A stretch of 5,140 nucleotides of DNA from JBHHXR01 sp046757205 (GCA_046757205.1 JBHHXR010000221.1:1-5140); one strand, 5' to 3'. Shown: positions 1-5,140, numbered from the stretch's first letter. Made by a program: numbers and translations. The notes: generated by a model from the sequence alone, not told the origin.

Positions 1-1
1 A

Positions 2-157
2 AAACGGCCTTTTCCCGTGGTCTTCACGGTCCTGCCGGGTGGTTTCAAGACGCTGGCGGCAGGACGGCACGAGCTACCAGTGGGCGCGATCACAGCTCAA
101 CCGCAGTCCGAAAGATCGAAGCGGGATCGCCGGGGGCAGGAACACCCCCGCAAGTAG
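2..157 (+). CDS. Possible 3' tail of an unidentified upstream gene
   Basis: A frame open from the window edge reaches a TAG at 155-157, giving 51 residues. The first part reads like real protein, with a hydrophobic stretch FPVVFTVLPGGFKTLAAG and mostly G/C third positions; the last 15 residues are highly charged and look like a run-out. I do not recognise a family. Other frames here are also open (one runs from base 1 to a TAA at 328-330), so this choice rests only on how protein-like the translation looks. The start lies outside the window. Confidence 0.2.
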   Translation, partial: KRPFPVVFTVLPGGFKTLAAGRHELPVGAITAQPQSERSKRDRRGQEHPRK

Positions 158-205
158 CGATCGACCATCCGGCGGTTCCCTCTGCGACCGGATGGGCCTT
201 GAAGC

Positions 206-220
206 GACCGACCGACCGAC
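206..220. repeat. Tetranucleotide tract (GACC)n
   Basis: GACC is repeated three times and followed by GAC, so the tract is a little under four units. It lies in DNA without a recognisable gene, so slippage here has no obvious coding consequence. Confidence 0.6.
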
Positions 221-277
221 TGGCACGCATCGAGGTTCGGACCGGCCCTGGCACCGCCGGGGCTGGTCGTCCTATGC

Positions 278-300
278 CTCTCTCTCCCTCCCTCCCTCCT
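278..300. repeat. Pyrimidine tract, CT dinucleotides then CCCT tetranucleotides
   Basis: A run of C and T only on the plus strand: CT repeats pass into three units of CCCT. It is a homopurine-homopyrimidine tract in apparently non-coding DNA, about 60 bases from the GACC tract. Confidence 0.6.
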
Positions 301-704
301 GGCACAAACTCTCTTGCAGGGTTGGGATAAGAAAACAGAGAAGGGAAATCAAAAAACGCCCGGATCCGGCACCGGCAGCAAGGGCAAGCCGGGAGAGACC
401 GAACCGCGCTCACGACACGGATTTCCATCCGCCGCCAGCGTGGCTGTGGGAGGCATCGGGAAAACGTCCACTCGAACGAAATCCGCGTCATGACCTGAAA
501 TTTCCGGCGGATTTGGAGGTGTCAGACTGGAGGCCCCTTTACGCAGGATTCATTACGCGCGACGCTGTAATATCGGCCGCGCGGTGAACCGGAAGCGGAA
601 CGCGTACCCGGCCGCCGCGGGGATCGCGGCCGCGGTGCGACGGTCCTGCGGTTGCCGGTAGCGGCCGGTGCGGGGCCGCTGTATGAGGTTTCGCCGCTCC
701 CGCG

Positions 705-1241
705 TCACCCGCACGTCCGGCGCGCCCCCTCGATGCCGGTCACGCCGCGGGCGTCCTGGCAGTAGCAGCCGGTGAAGAATTCGCCGGTGCCGGCGAACGC
801 CGTCTCGGCCATGTGTATCTTTACGCTCTGGCTATCGAGCCCGGCCTTCCCGAGATGGAACTTCGCCTTGTCCGGGTCGTAGCGGCGCTGCGGAATGCCG
901 TCCGTGGTCGCCCGGTACCTGTTGGCCGGCCCGATCGGGGGATCTTTGCCGAGGCTGCCGAGATCCTTGAACAGATCGTCGAGCAGGACTTCCCGGTCGA
1001 CGGCGTATTTGAGCGCCAGCCGCACGTCGTTGTTGTCGAACTGCGCCACGTCGGCATGCATCGGCAGCGACACGTGCTGGTTGCTGGCGGCGGTGAACAG
1101 CCGGACCCTCGGGTTGCTCTCGAGCAGCTTCACGGCCGCGACCTGGCGCAGGCCGTCGCCAACGGCTTCGTCCACCGGCGGCGCGAGCAGCCGCGTCGTG
1201 CGGCTGTTGCGGCTGACGGAGGAAAACGCGGGGCGCCCCTG
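705..1241 (-). pseudogene. Fragment of family-5 ABC-transporter solute-binding protein
   Basis: The minus-strand translation matches the middle of the SBP_bac_5 family, the periplasmic proteins that capture peptides, nickel or opines for an ABC importer. The clearest blocks are FDNNDVRLALKYAVDREVLL, then a segment LGKDPPIGPANRY, then IPQRRYDPDKAKFHLGKAGL and AETAFAG. In intact members these follow a block where the ligand-site region reads like GRPxFDSV...T.ALL.G.VD; here that is degraded to GRPAFSSVSRNSRTTRLLAPPVDEAV. Family members are about 500-540 residues; only about 180 are present. The signal peptide and N-terminal lobe are missing upstream, and the frame stops at 705-707 just after the position where the C-terminal lobe should continue, with no rescuing frame seen nearby. 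No permease or ATPase genes adjoin it. I call it a dead remnant; the exact upstream edge of homology is uncertain. Confidence 0.8.
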
Positions 1242-1970
1242 AAACTGCCCGAACTCTCGGCGCGATCGCATTTCTCGGTGCGCCAGATGGAACGCATTGT
1301 CAGGCGGCTGTTCGGCACCTCGCCGCTGTCGTGTCGCGACGAGCACGGCCGGGCCGATCTCGAAAGGTTCGCCGCATCCGAGGCAAAGGTCGGCGCGCCG
1401 CGCGGCGGCGACAGCCCATGAGCCACCGTTTGGCGTCGTTCGGTGCTCAGACGGCCAAGCCGCCCGGAAACGCGCCGCATGAGCGGAATTTCTGTCGGTC
1501 GGGAGCGTTCCGCCGGAAAAGGGCCCGGCGCGGCGATCACGCCGGAATCGGGCGCATGGCGCAGGATTCGGACGGCGCGGGCCAATCGCTCATTCGGCAT
1601 GTGCCGTGCCCGGGACGGCATGCGCAGCTACTCGGTGCGCACGCCTCCTGCCGGTTGCATGGCCGGCTGTTGATTGCGCACCAACCCTTGCCGAGCCCGG
1701 GTGCTGCGGGGCGCGATGCCAGAAGCGAGGCGCCGACAGTCGGACATCCCTGATCCGGACGCGACGATTTCCCATGATGAAACGATTGATGCGCCAAGGG
1801 CTTGAAACCGAGAACCGGCTGACTGCCTCTCGAGACCGTCGCCCTGGACGGCGGGCTTCGAAGTGCTGCCGGTTCACCGGCCATCGCCGTCAATTGGCGT
1901 GGCAGGTTCGCGCGGCCATTTCGGGTGGCAAACGGTTGCCAGCAGTCAGCGCCGTGTGGAGAGTCACGAA
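1242..1970. other. Gene-free stretch upstream of the central promoter
   Basis: I recognise no gene here. Several frames stay open on both strands, including a very basic plus-strand frame from about 1773 to 1998, but it lacks a convincing ribosome binding site and none shows a family motif. The region may contain the decayed N-terminal part of the solute-binding protein seen at 705-1241, but I could not align any frame to it. Composition is GC-rich until about 1965, where it turns abruptly AT-rich at the promoter. Confidence 0.4.
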
Positions 1971-1975
1971 ATTAT

Positions 1976-1989
1976 CAATTTGCAAATTG
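1976..1989. promoter_or_regulatory. Perfect 14-bp palindrome, candidate operator
   Basis: CAATTTGCAAATTG is its own reverse complement with no loop. It ends five bases before the -35 box of the promoter at 1995-2023, so its centre lies about 47 bases before the expected transcription start, a usual position for an activator or repressor dimer. It sits in a short AT-rich island in otherwise GC-rich DNA. The regulator is unknown; no regulator gene apart from the NusG-like one is in the window. Confidence 0.45.
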
Positions 1990-1994
1990 CTTGT

Positions 1995-2023
1995 TTGACT
2001 CGCTCCTGCGGGGTAGCTACCAT
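1995..2023 (+). promoter_or_regulatory. Sigma-70-like promoter for the antiterminator region
   Basis: The -35 box TTGACT (1995-2000) matches five of six consensus bases, and the -10 box TACCAT (2018-2023) matches four of six, with the ideal 17-base spacer. Transcription would start near 2030 and read into the leader ORF at 2070 and the NusG-like gene at 2372, leaving a long leader of about 340 nt before the latter. A 10-bp palindrome GGTAGCTACC (2012-2021) and an interrupted palindrome ACCAT-C-ATGGT (2019-2029) overlap the -10 box, so a bound protein could block it. Confidence 0.5.
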
Positions 2024-2069
2024 CATGGTTTATTGTCCCTTTGTGTTCCGATTTTGGGGGATATGTTGG

Positions 2070-2375
2070 ATGGGTAAGGTTGTTCGTTTGGTAAATTTTT
2101 CGCTCGGGTGCGTAAGTGGGCCCGCATTCCAGCGGCGGATATACCCGCCTTTGCCCGAAAGCCTACAAGCGGCGGCGACGGCCGGACAGGCCTGTTCCTG
2201 GCACGCAGGTGCCGCAAGGACCGTGGGCGCTGGGCGTAAAGGTGCGATCGCCCAAGATCTGTCAAAATGGCCCCTTTCAGACCGGCGGCCGCCAGCCGAG
2301 GCCGGCGGAGTGCCGTTAACAGTGGAGCAAGGGTTGCCGCCGCGAGCGATCGGCCGCCGGAAGCTGGCCGGATGA
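2070..2375 (+). CDS. Possible 101-residue leader protein, unknown function
   Basis: This ORF would begin MGKVVRLVNFSLGC and end with a TGA at 2373-2375 that overlaps the ATG of the NusG-like gene in an ATGA arrangement, suggesting translational coupling. It lies about 40 bases after the predicted transcription start. Support for the start comes from TTGGGGGATA (2054-2063), six bases before the ATG; exactly the same motif and spacing precede the sugar transferase gene at 3392. The first 15 codons are AT-rich, as is common at true starts. Against it, the remaining translation is rich in Ala, Gly, Pro and Arg with no motif I recognise, and the frame also stays open upstream to 1863. It could be a real small protein, a translated leader controlling the next gene, or the start of a gene that has lost its original body. 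Confidence 0.35.
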   Translation: MGKVVRLVNFSLGCVSGPAFQRRIYPPLPESLQAAATAGQACSWHAGAARTVGAGRKGAIAQDLSKWPLSDRRPPAEAGGVPLTVEQGLPPRAIGRRKLAG

Positions 2376-2938
2376 GCCATGCAGAACGGCACCCCGACAC
2401 GCCCGACCGTGATCGCGACCAAGGCGACGGCGGAGCCAGGTGGTTTGCGGCACGGTTGAAGCCGAGCGGCTTCGTGCCAGCCCACAGGCACTTGCGGCGG
2501 CAGGGATTCGATGTCTTCGCGCCGCTCAGAACGCGCGAAATCCGTCACGCCCGGCAGGCCCGCCGCGTGCGTCGGCCGCTGTTCCCCGGCTATCTGTTCG
2601 TCGGCTTCGACCCGGCGGTCACGGCTTGGCGGGTGATCAACTCGACCTTCGGTGTGGCGCGGCTGGTCATGGCCCGGGAGAATTTGCCGCTTCCGGCGCC
2701 GGTCGGCCTGGTGGAGAGCCTGCGGGAGCGCTGCGATGCCGCCGGCGTTCTGCTGCCGCCGCCGCAGCTGGCGCCGGGCGACCGGGTGCGCATCCTTGCC
2801 GGACCCTTCGCCGACCTGGTGGCCACCGTCGAGCGCCTGTCGGACAGTGAACGGGTGCAACTGCTGCTGGAACTGATGGGGCGGCAGGCGCGGCTGCACG
2901 CTCGGCGCCGCGACCTCGAGATCACCGTCGGCGCCTGA
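2372..2938 (+). CDS. NusG/RfaH-family transcription antitermination protein
   Basis: The 188-residue product has the two domains of NusG paralogues. The N-terminal NGN domain (about residues 22-125) starts WFAARLKP, carries a QGFDVFAP strand and the family signature RRPLFPGYLFVGFD (68-80), followed by VINSTFGVARLV. The C-terminal KOW domain (about 132-185) begins LAPGDRVRILAGPFADLVATV. NGN binds the RNA polymerase clamp and KOW contacts ribosome or termination factors; specialised paralogues such as RfaH are recruited to particular operons, mostly surface polysaccharide ones. Length fits the family. I chose ATG 2372 because GGAAG at 2359-2363 is well spaced before it and the NGN fold starts soon after; the same frame is open from 2267, but that addition resembles no domain. 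An Asp/Arg-rich tail of about 20 residues precedes NGN. It is a paralogue and probably not housekeeping NusG: no secE or ribosomal protein genes adjoin, while a glycan-initiating transferase lies downstream. Confidence 0.88.
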   Translation: MSHAERHPDTPDRDRDQGDGGARWFAARLKPSGFVPAHRHLRRQGFDVFAPLRTREIRHARQARRVRRPLFPGYLFVGFDPAVTAWRVINSTFGVARLVMARENLPLPAPVGLVESLRERCDAAGVLLPPPQLAPGDRVRILAGPFADLVATVERLSDSERVQLLLELMGRQARLHARRRDLEITVGA

Positions 2939-2974
2939 GGCGCCGGGGGTGCGGGCCCGCCCTCGGGGCGGTCC

Positions 2975-2997
2975 GGCAAGGCAACGGACGCCTTGCC
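2975..2997 (+). terminator. Strong hairpin after the antiterminator gene, no U-tract
   Basis: GGCAAGGC (2975-2982) and GCCTTGCC (2990-2997) form a perfect 8-bp stem with a 7-base loop, 36 bases after the stop codon. There is no run of T after it, so it is not a textbook intrinsic terminator. It could be a weak or Rho-assisted terminator, a pause signal or an mRNA-stabilising structure. Confidence 0.35.
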
Positions 2998-3014
2998 CGC
3001 GCGTCACCCGTGCT

Positions 3015-3026
3015 GCGGTAGCCGTG
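3015..3026 (+). promoter_or_regulatory. ops-like motif, candidate antiterminator recruitment site
   Basis: GCGGTAGCCGTG resembles the RfaH recruitment site of enterobacteria, consensus GGCGGTAGCGTG: the GCGGTAGC core is identical, and an extra C shifts the final GTG. It lies between the RfaH-like gene and the glycan transferase gene, on the strand that would be transcribed into the latter, which is where such a site acts. The match is short and could arise by chance in GC-rich DNA, and the recognition sequence of this paralogue is unknown. Confidence 0.25.
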
Positions 3027-3151
3027 GTGACAGGCGAGGCGGCGCGGCCGGCACGGGGGATCAGCGGGAATTTGGGGTGGGTGCCGCGTAATTCCGACCT
3101 TCGGCGCCGTGGGATCACGACAAGGGCCGGATCCGTCAAGCCGTTCAGCAA

Positions 3152-3195
3152 CTGAGGCCCGGGGCAGTATCTGAGGCCCGGGACAGTATCTGAGG
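3152..3195 (+). repeat. 19-bp direct tandem repeat, 2.3 copies
   Basis: The unit CTGAGGCCCGGGGCAGTAT (3152-3170) is followed at once by CTGAGGCCCGGGACAGTAT (3171-3189), differing at one base, and then by the first six bases of a third copy (3190-3195). It lies about 200 bases before the transferase start, in the transcribed leader if the operon is continuous. Each unit contains a GGCCCGGG core. It could be a direct-repeat binding site or a slippage product. Confidence 0.75.
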
Positions 3196-3279
3196 AAGAA
3201 ATTTGAGCAGGTAATTTCGGCCGCAGGCGTGACGCAAGGCGGCGGCACGCACGGTACCTGAGCACGAAGCACGGACTAG

Positions 3280-3295
3280 GGCGCCGATGGGCGCC
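3280..3295 (+). other. Short GC hairpin in the transferase leader
   Basis: GGCGCC (3280-3285) and GGCGCC (3290-3295) flank a 4-base GATG loop, so a stable 6-bp stem can form in RNA, with a possible G-U pair extending it. No T-run follows. It lies about 95 bases before the transferase start codon. Confidence 0.35.
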
Positions 3296-3375
3296 TCCCG
3301 GCCACACGCTAGGCAGTGAAACAGCATTACCGAACCGTCGGGTCGATGACCGGCGGGGGATCGGCGAAGATATTA

Positions 3376-3391
3376 TTGGGGGATAACGATC
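3376..3391 (+). promoter_or_regulatory. Translation-start motif TTGGGGGATA of the transferase gene
   Basis: The G-rich stretch acts as an atypical ribosome binding site: GGGGGAT ends seven bases before ATG 3392. The whole decamer TTGGGGGATA recurs at 2054-2063, again six bases before an ATG. A nine-base version also occurs inside the transferase gene at 3412-3420. Confidence 0.5.
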
Positions 3392-4474
3392 ATGAGTGAA
3401 GTTTGGGTATTTTGGGGGATTGGGTACGGTTTTTTCGCGGCCCTTTTGACCAGCGTATTTCTGGTTCTGACGAAGCGGTTCCACGGCACATACACGCTCG
3501 ACAGGAACAACGGGGTGCAAAACGTCCACAGGTTCGCGACGCCGCGGTGTGGTGGCATCGCGCTGGCCGTCGCCTATCTGGCAGTCTGGTTTTGTCTCAG
3601 CGGCGAGGCTCGACAGATTTGGGGCCTGACCGGACTTGCCGGCACGCCGGCGCTGGCCTTTGGCCTCGCCGAAGACATCACCAAGAAGGTCAGTGTTCGG
3701 AGGCGCCTCATTGCGACGATCGCGTCAGGTCTACTGTTCGCGTTAATAACGGGGTATGCGATCACCCGCATCGATGTCCGGGGTGTTGACGTGCTGCTGT
3801 CGTTTTCCCTTGTGTCGCTCGCCTTCACCAGTTTTGCGGTCGGCGGCGTGGCGAACGCGATCAACATCATCGACGGGTTCCACGGCCTGGCGTCGGGCAC
3901 GCTGATCATCATACTCGGCGCGTTCGCGATGATCGGCGCACGGGTCGGCGATCTGACGCTGGTCAGTCTGGCTTTGCCGATGATGGCAATCGTTACCGGA
4001 TTCTTCATCGTCAATTTCCCGCACGGCAAACTTTTTCTCGGTGATGGGGGAGCATATTTTGCCGGCATCTTCGTTGCCGCCCTGGCGGTCATGCTGCCGG
4101 CGAGAAACCCCGAGGTATCGCCATGGATAAGCCTTCTGGTTCTGGCCTACCCGGTATCTGAGACCGTAGTATCCGCCATGCGCCGCCTAGGCGGAAAGGC
4201 ACATGGTCCTGGGCAGGCCGACAACGCGCATCTGCACCACATCGTCTACCGGATATGGGCGCCCGTCGTCGCCCGTGTACTTGATGCGCACGATCACAGA
4301 AACCCGGTTACCAGCCTGGTCGTCTGGACGCTTCCCCTGCTTTCCCTGGTGCTTGCCACGTACGTCAACCTGCAGTCGCATGTCGCGATTGGCTACACTG
4401 GCTTGTCGCTCGTGGTGTACCTGTTGGTGTATCACGGCCTGAGGCGACGGGACACGTCGGAAACCGTCGGCTGA
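3392..4474 (+). CDS. Polyprenyl-phosphate sugar-1-phosphate transferase (WecA/MraY family)
   Basis: This 360-residue, highly hydrophobic membrane protein belongs to the glycosyltransferase-4 (PNPT) family, which moves a sugar-1-phosphate from its UDP form to undecaprenyl phosphate in the inner membrane and so begins a glycan chain. About ten membrane segments are visible. Family motifs occur in order: VHRFATPRCGG (45-55); AEDITKKVS (93-101), equivalent to the Asp-Asp metal site but with Glu first; NAINIIDGFHGLA (155-167), with the catalytic-loop Asp; FLGDGGAYFAG (215-225); and a cytosolic loop ADNAHLHHIVYR (276-287), matching the His-rich sugar-recognition loop. All look intact, and length fits the WecA-like group. 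The start is supported by the G-rich site ending seven bases upstream and an immediate first membrane helix. Which N-acetyl sugar is used cannot be told. The upstream RfaH-like gene points to an exopolysaccharide, capsule or O-antigen role; flippase, polymerase and further transferase genes are absent from the window, and a mobile element lies downstream. Confidence 0.9.
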   Translation: MSEVWVFWGIGYGFFAALLTSVFLVLTKRFHGTYTLDRNNGVQNVHRFATPRCGGIALAVAYLAVWFCLSGEARQIWGLTGLAGTPALAFGLAEDITKKVSVRRRLIATIASGLLFALITGYAITRIDVRGVDVLLSFSLVSLAFTSFAVGGVANAINIIDGFHGLASGTLIIILGAFAMIGARVGDLTLVSLALPMMAIVTGFFIVNFPHGKLFLGDGGAYFAGIFVAALAVMLPARNPEVSPWISLLVLAYPVSETVVSAMRRLGGKAHGPGQADNAHLHHIVYRIWAPVVARVLDAHDHRNPVTSLVVWTLPLLSLVLATYVNLQSHVAIGYTGLSLVVYLLVYHGLRRRDTSETVG

Positions 4475-4531
4475 GGAGAGTGCCGCGGCAACGGCGACAA
4501 TCTCGTCCAGTGTGGGAGGGCGGCAAGCTCA

Positions 4532-4691
4532 CGCCTGATCATCACCGGCTTCGACGCGTGCCAACTGGCCGCATTCAAAGCCCTGAGGGCGGATATCGAA
4601 GCGACCCAGACTAAGCGAGGGGTGGATCAGAGAGAGTTTGTGCTGTTGGGTGGCGTGACTCAAACCAAACAGCCTCCGGCAAACCCGGGGG
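4532..4691 (+). pseudogene. Orphan coding-like fragment ending in an IS-end-like sequence
   Basis: In frame with, but after the stop of, the transferase gene, the translation becomes protein-like: RLIITGFDACQLAAFKALRA, then a charged helix and FVLLGGVTQTKQ. There is no start codon or ribosome binding site before it, so it is at best the tail of something. I do not recognise a family. Its final part, AAACAGCCTCCGGCAAACCC (4667-4686) followed by GGGG, resembles from memory the terminal repeats of IS3-type elements, and it breaks off just where the IS110-family end begins. I infer a remnant of an older mobile element into which the newer one inserted. Confidence 0.3.
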
Positions 4692-4971
4692 CTATGTGGA
4701 TGCCTCCGATTTTGCAAGCTGATTTTTCGACGTTTGGGCTGGGCTTCAATCGGTCGTGTGTCAGGCCTCATGATGTGGCTTTTCTGACGCCACGGGCCGG
4801 TATGCAGTTCGGAAGGCAAGGCCCACATCGGTTCAGAGAGCTGTAACGCCCGAGCCCCGGGACTGGGTGTCCCCGCCTTGAACTTTGAAGTCCGTGTTGC
4901 TTACTCCGTCTGCCGATCACCTCGCTCCGGCCTTTCGGCCATGCCGTTTCCCCAATCTTTCCCAACCGGGA
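4692..4971 (-). ncRNA. Candidate bridge-RNA-encoding end of the IS element
   Basis: In IS1111-type members of the IS110 family the structured bridge RNA, which pairs with both donor and target DNA, is encoded in the long non-coding end after the transposase gene. The 280-nt gap between the transposase stop and the element end fits this. On the minus strand there is a GGCC-GAAA-GGCC hairpin (4929-4940) and a GGGAC/GTCCC hairpin with a 5-base loop (4859-4873). The placement is inferred; I cannot fold the region or identify guide loops by eye. Confidence 0.35.
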
Positions 4972-5140
4972 TCACGCCATTCTGTAATTCTCTCCTTTCG
5001 TCGTCATGGCCCAGATCATACGCGCCATCTTGTTGGCCAGTGCAACTGCCGCCACCATGCGCGGCTTGCGCGCAACCAGGCTGGCCAGCCAGCGATTTGC
5101 GCTGCCGCCTTTGCGCACGACCCATCGAATGACGCTCATT
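4972..5140 (-). CDS. IS110-family transposase, C-terminal 55 codons (partial)
   Basis: Reading the minus strand from the window edge gives VRKGGSANRWLASLVARKP, then VAAVALANKMARMIWAM, a short linker, GENYRMA and a stop at 4972-4974. The WL-(x)-L-(x)-R...VAVALANK-(x)-AR-(x)-W pattern with a final Tyr-Arg is the typical end of IS110/IS116/IS902 transposases. This part lies in the C-terminal Tnp domain (transposase_20), which carries the catalytic Ser further upstream; neither that Ser nor the N-terminal DEDD RuvC-like domain is in the window. The ATG at 5137-5139 is internal and not the start. Whether the full gene is intact cannot be judged. Confidence 0.85.
   Translation of the reverse strand, partial: MSVIRWVVRKGGSANRWLASLVARKPRMVAAVALANKMARMIWAMTTKGENYRMA

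Larger units (their letters stand above)
158..704. other. Gene-free stretch, apparently degenerate DNA
   Basis: No recognisable protein, tRNA or rRNA is seen on either strand. Long frames are open on both strands, but their translations are rich in Arg, Pro and Ser with no domain-like pattern, as expected by chance in GC-rich DNA. The region contains two short simple-sequence tracts (206-220 and 278-300) and a GC-rich inverted repeat in which CCGCGG at 615-620 faces CCGCGG at 630-635. It lies downstream, in the reading sense, of the solute-binding protein relic and may be further decay of that locus. Confidence 0.4.
2939..3391. other. 453-bp intergenic region between antiterminator and transferase
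   Basis: No gene is recognised here; the long minus-strand frames crossing it are shadows. It is unusually long for two genes on one strand that appear functionally linked. It carries, in order, a GCGGGCCCGC palindrome (2951-2960), a hairpin (2975-2997), an ops-like motif (3015-3026), a 19-bp tandem repeat (3152-3195), a hairpin with GGCGCC arms (3280-3295) and the AT-rich translation start of the transferase. I could not find a clear sigma-70 promoter with both boxes. It may be a long leader on which the antiterminator acts, or it may hide a promoter of another class. Confidence 0.5.
4692..5140 (-). mobile_element. Right end of an IS110/IS1111-family insertion sequence (partial)
   Basis: The element comprises the 3' end of a minus-strand transposase gene plus about 280 nt of following non-coding DNA. 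The outer limit is placed near 4692-4696 because the minus strand there reads GGAGGCATCCACATAG after a TTGCAAAAT stretch, the style of end I associate with this family. IS110-family elements lack normal terminal inverted repeats and use a DEDD-type recombinase guided by a bridge RNA. The left end and most of the transposase lie beyond the window. Confidence 0.6.

Noticed and set aside
39..587. 182-codon open frame on the plus strand, and a 133-codon frame opposite it
   Set aside because: Both translations are Arg/Pro/Ser-rich without domains, and they overlap each other over most of their length; chance open frames are common at this GC content.
813..1421. 202-codon open frame on the plus strand
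   Set aside because: It is the complement of the solute-binding protein relic, whose minus-strand translation matches a real family.
1606..1998. 130-codon plus-strand frame with a possible internal ATG start near 1773
   Set aside because: There is no convincing ribosome binding site and no recognisable motif; the product would be very basic and it runs into the promoter region.
1971..1999. Possible divergent promoter on the minus strand with GATAAT as -10
   Set aside because: No acceptable -35 box lies 16-18 bases upstream of it, and no minus-strand gene follows.
3152..3195. CRISPR-like repeats
   Set aside because: The repeats are directly adjacent without spacers, and only two full copies exist.
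2030..3529. 499-codon minus-strand open frame
   Set aside because: It is the antisense shadow of the NusG-like gene and the gap after it; the translation is low-complexity Arg/Pro/Ala without a family pattern.
4622..4846. 74-codon plus-strand frame starting at GTG
   Set aside because: It has no ribosome binding site and crosses the inferred boundary of the IS element, so it joins two unrelated sequences.
4768..4965. 65-codon minus-strand frame after the transposase stop
   Set aside because: It falls within the non-coding end of the element, lacks a family pattern and is better explained as part of the bridge-RNA region.

Overview
The window is GC-rich DNA whose gene families and codon use suggest an alphaproteobacterium, perhaps a Rhodospirillales- or Rhizobiales-like soil or plant-associated organism. 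That placement is an inference from protein style only. It looks like the accessory edge of a cell-surface polysaccharide locus, bounded by decayed DNA on the left and a mobile element on the right.

Left part (1-1970): mostly degenerate sequence. A possible tail of an upstream gene ends at 157. Simple-sequence tracts follow. At 705-1241 on the minus strand lies the broken middle of a family-5 (peptide/nickel type) ABC-transporter solute-binding protein. I recognise nothing between it and about 1970, although long random frames are open there, as is usual in GC-rich DNA.

Centre (1971-4474): composition turns AT-rich and a convincing sigma-70-like promoter (1995-2023) appears, with a perfect 14-bp palindrome just upstream and two more overlapping its -10 box. 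It is followed by a possible small leader ORF (2070-2375), then a NusG/RfaH-family antiterminator gene (2372-2938) whose ATG overlaps the leader ORF stop. A 453-bp gap then carries a hairpin, an ops-like GCGGTAGC motif, a 19-bp tandem repeat and a second hairpin. It leads into an intact WecA/MraY-type polyprenyl-phosphate sugar-1-phosphate transferase (3392-4474), the enzyme type that starts assembly of a surface glycan on its lipid carrier. A specialised NusG paralogue next to an initiating glycan transferase is a known arrangement in polysaccharide loci: the antiterminator helps RNA polymerase through a long operon. The leader ORF and the transferase share the same 10-base motif at the same distance from their start codons.

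Right part (4475-5140): a short orphan coding-like fragment ends in what resembles the terminal repeat of another insertion sequence. Next comes the right end of an IS110/IS1111-family element on the minus strand: about 280 nt of non-coding DNA and the last 55 codons of its transposase, which runs off the window. The long non-coding stretch after the transposase stop is where IS1111-type elements encode their bridge RNA.
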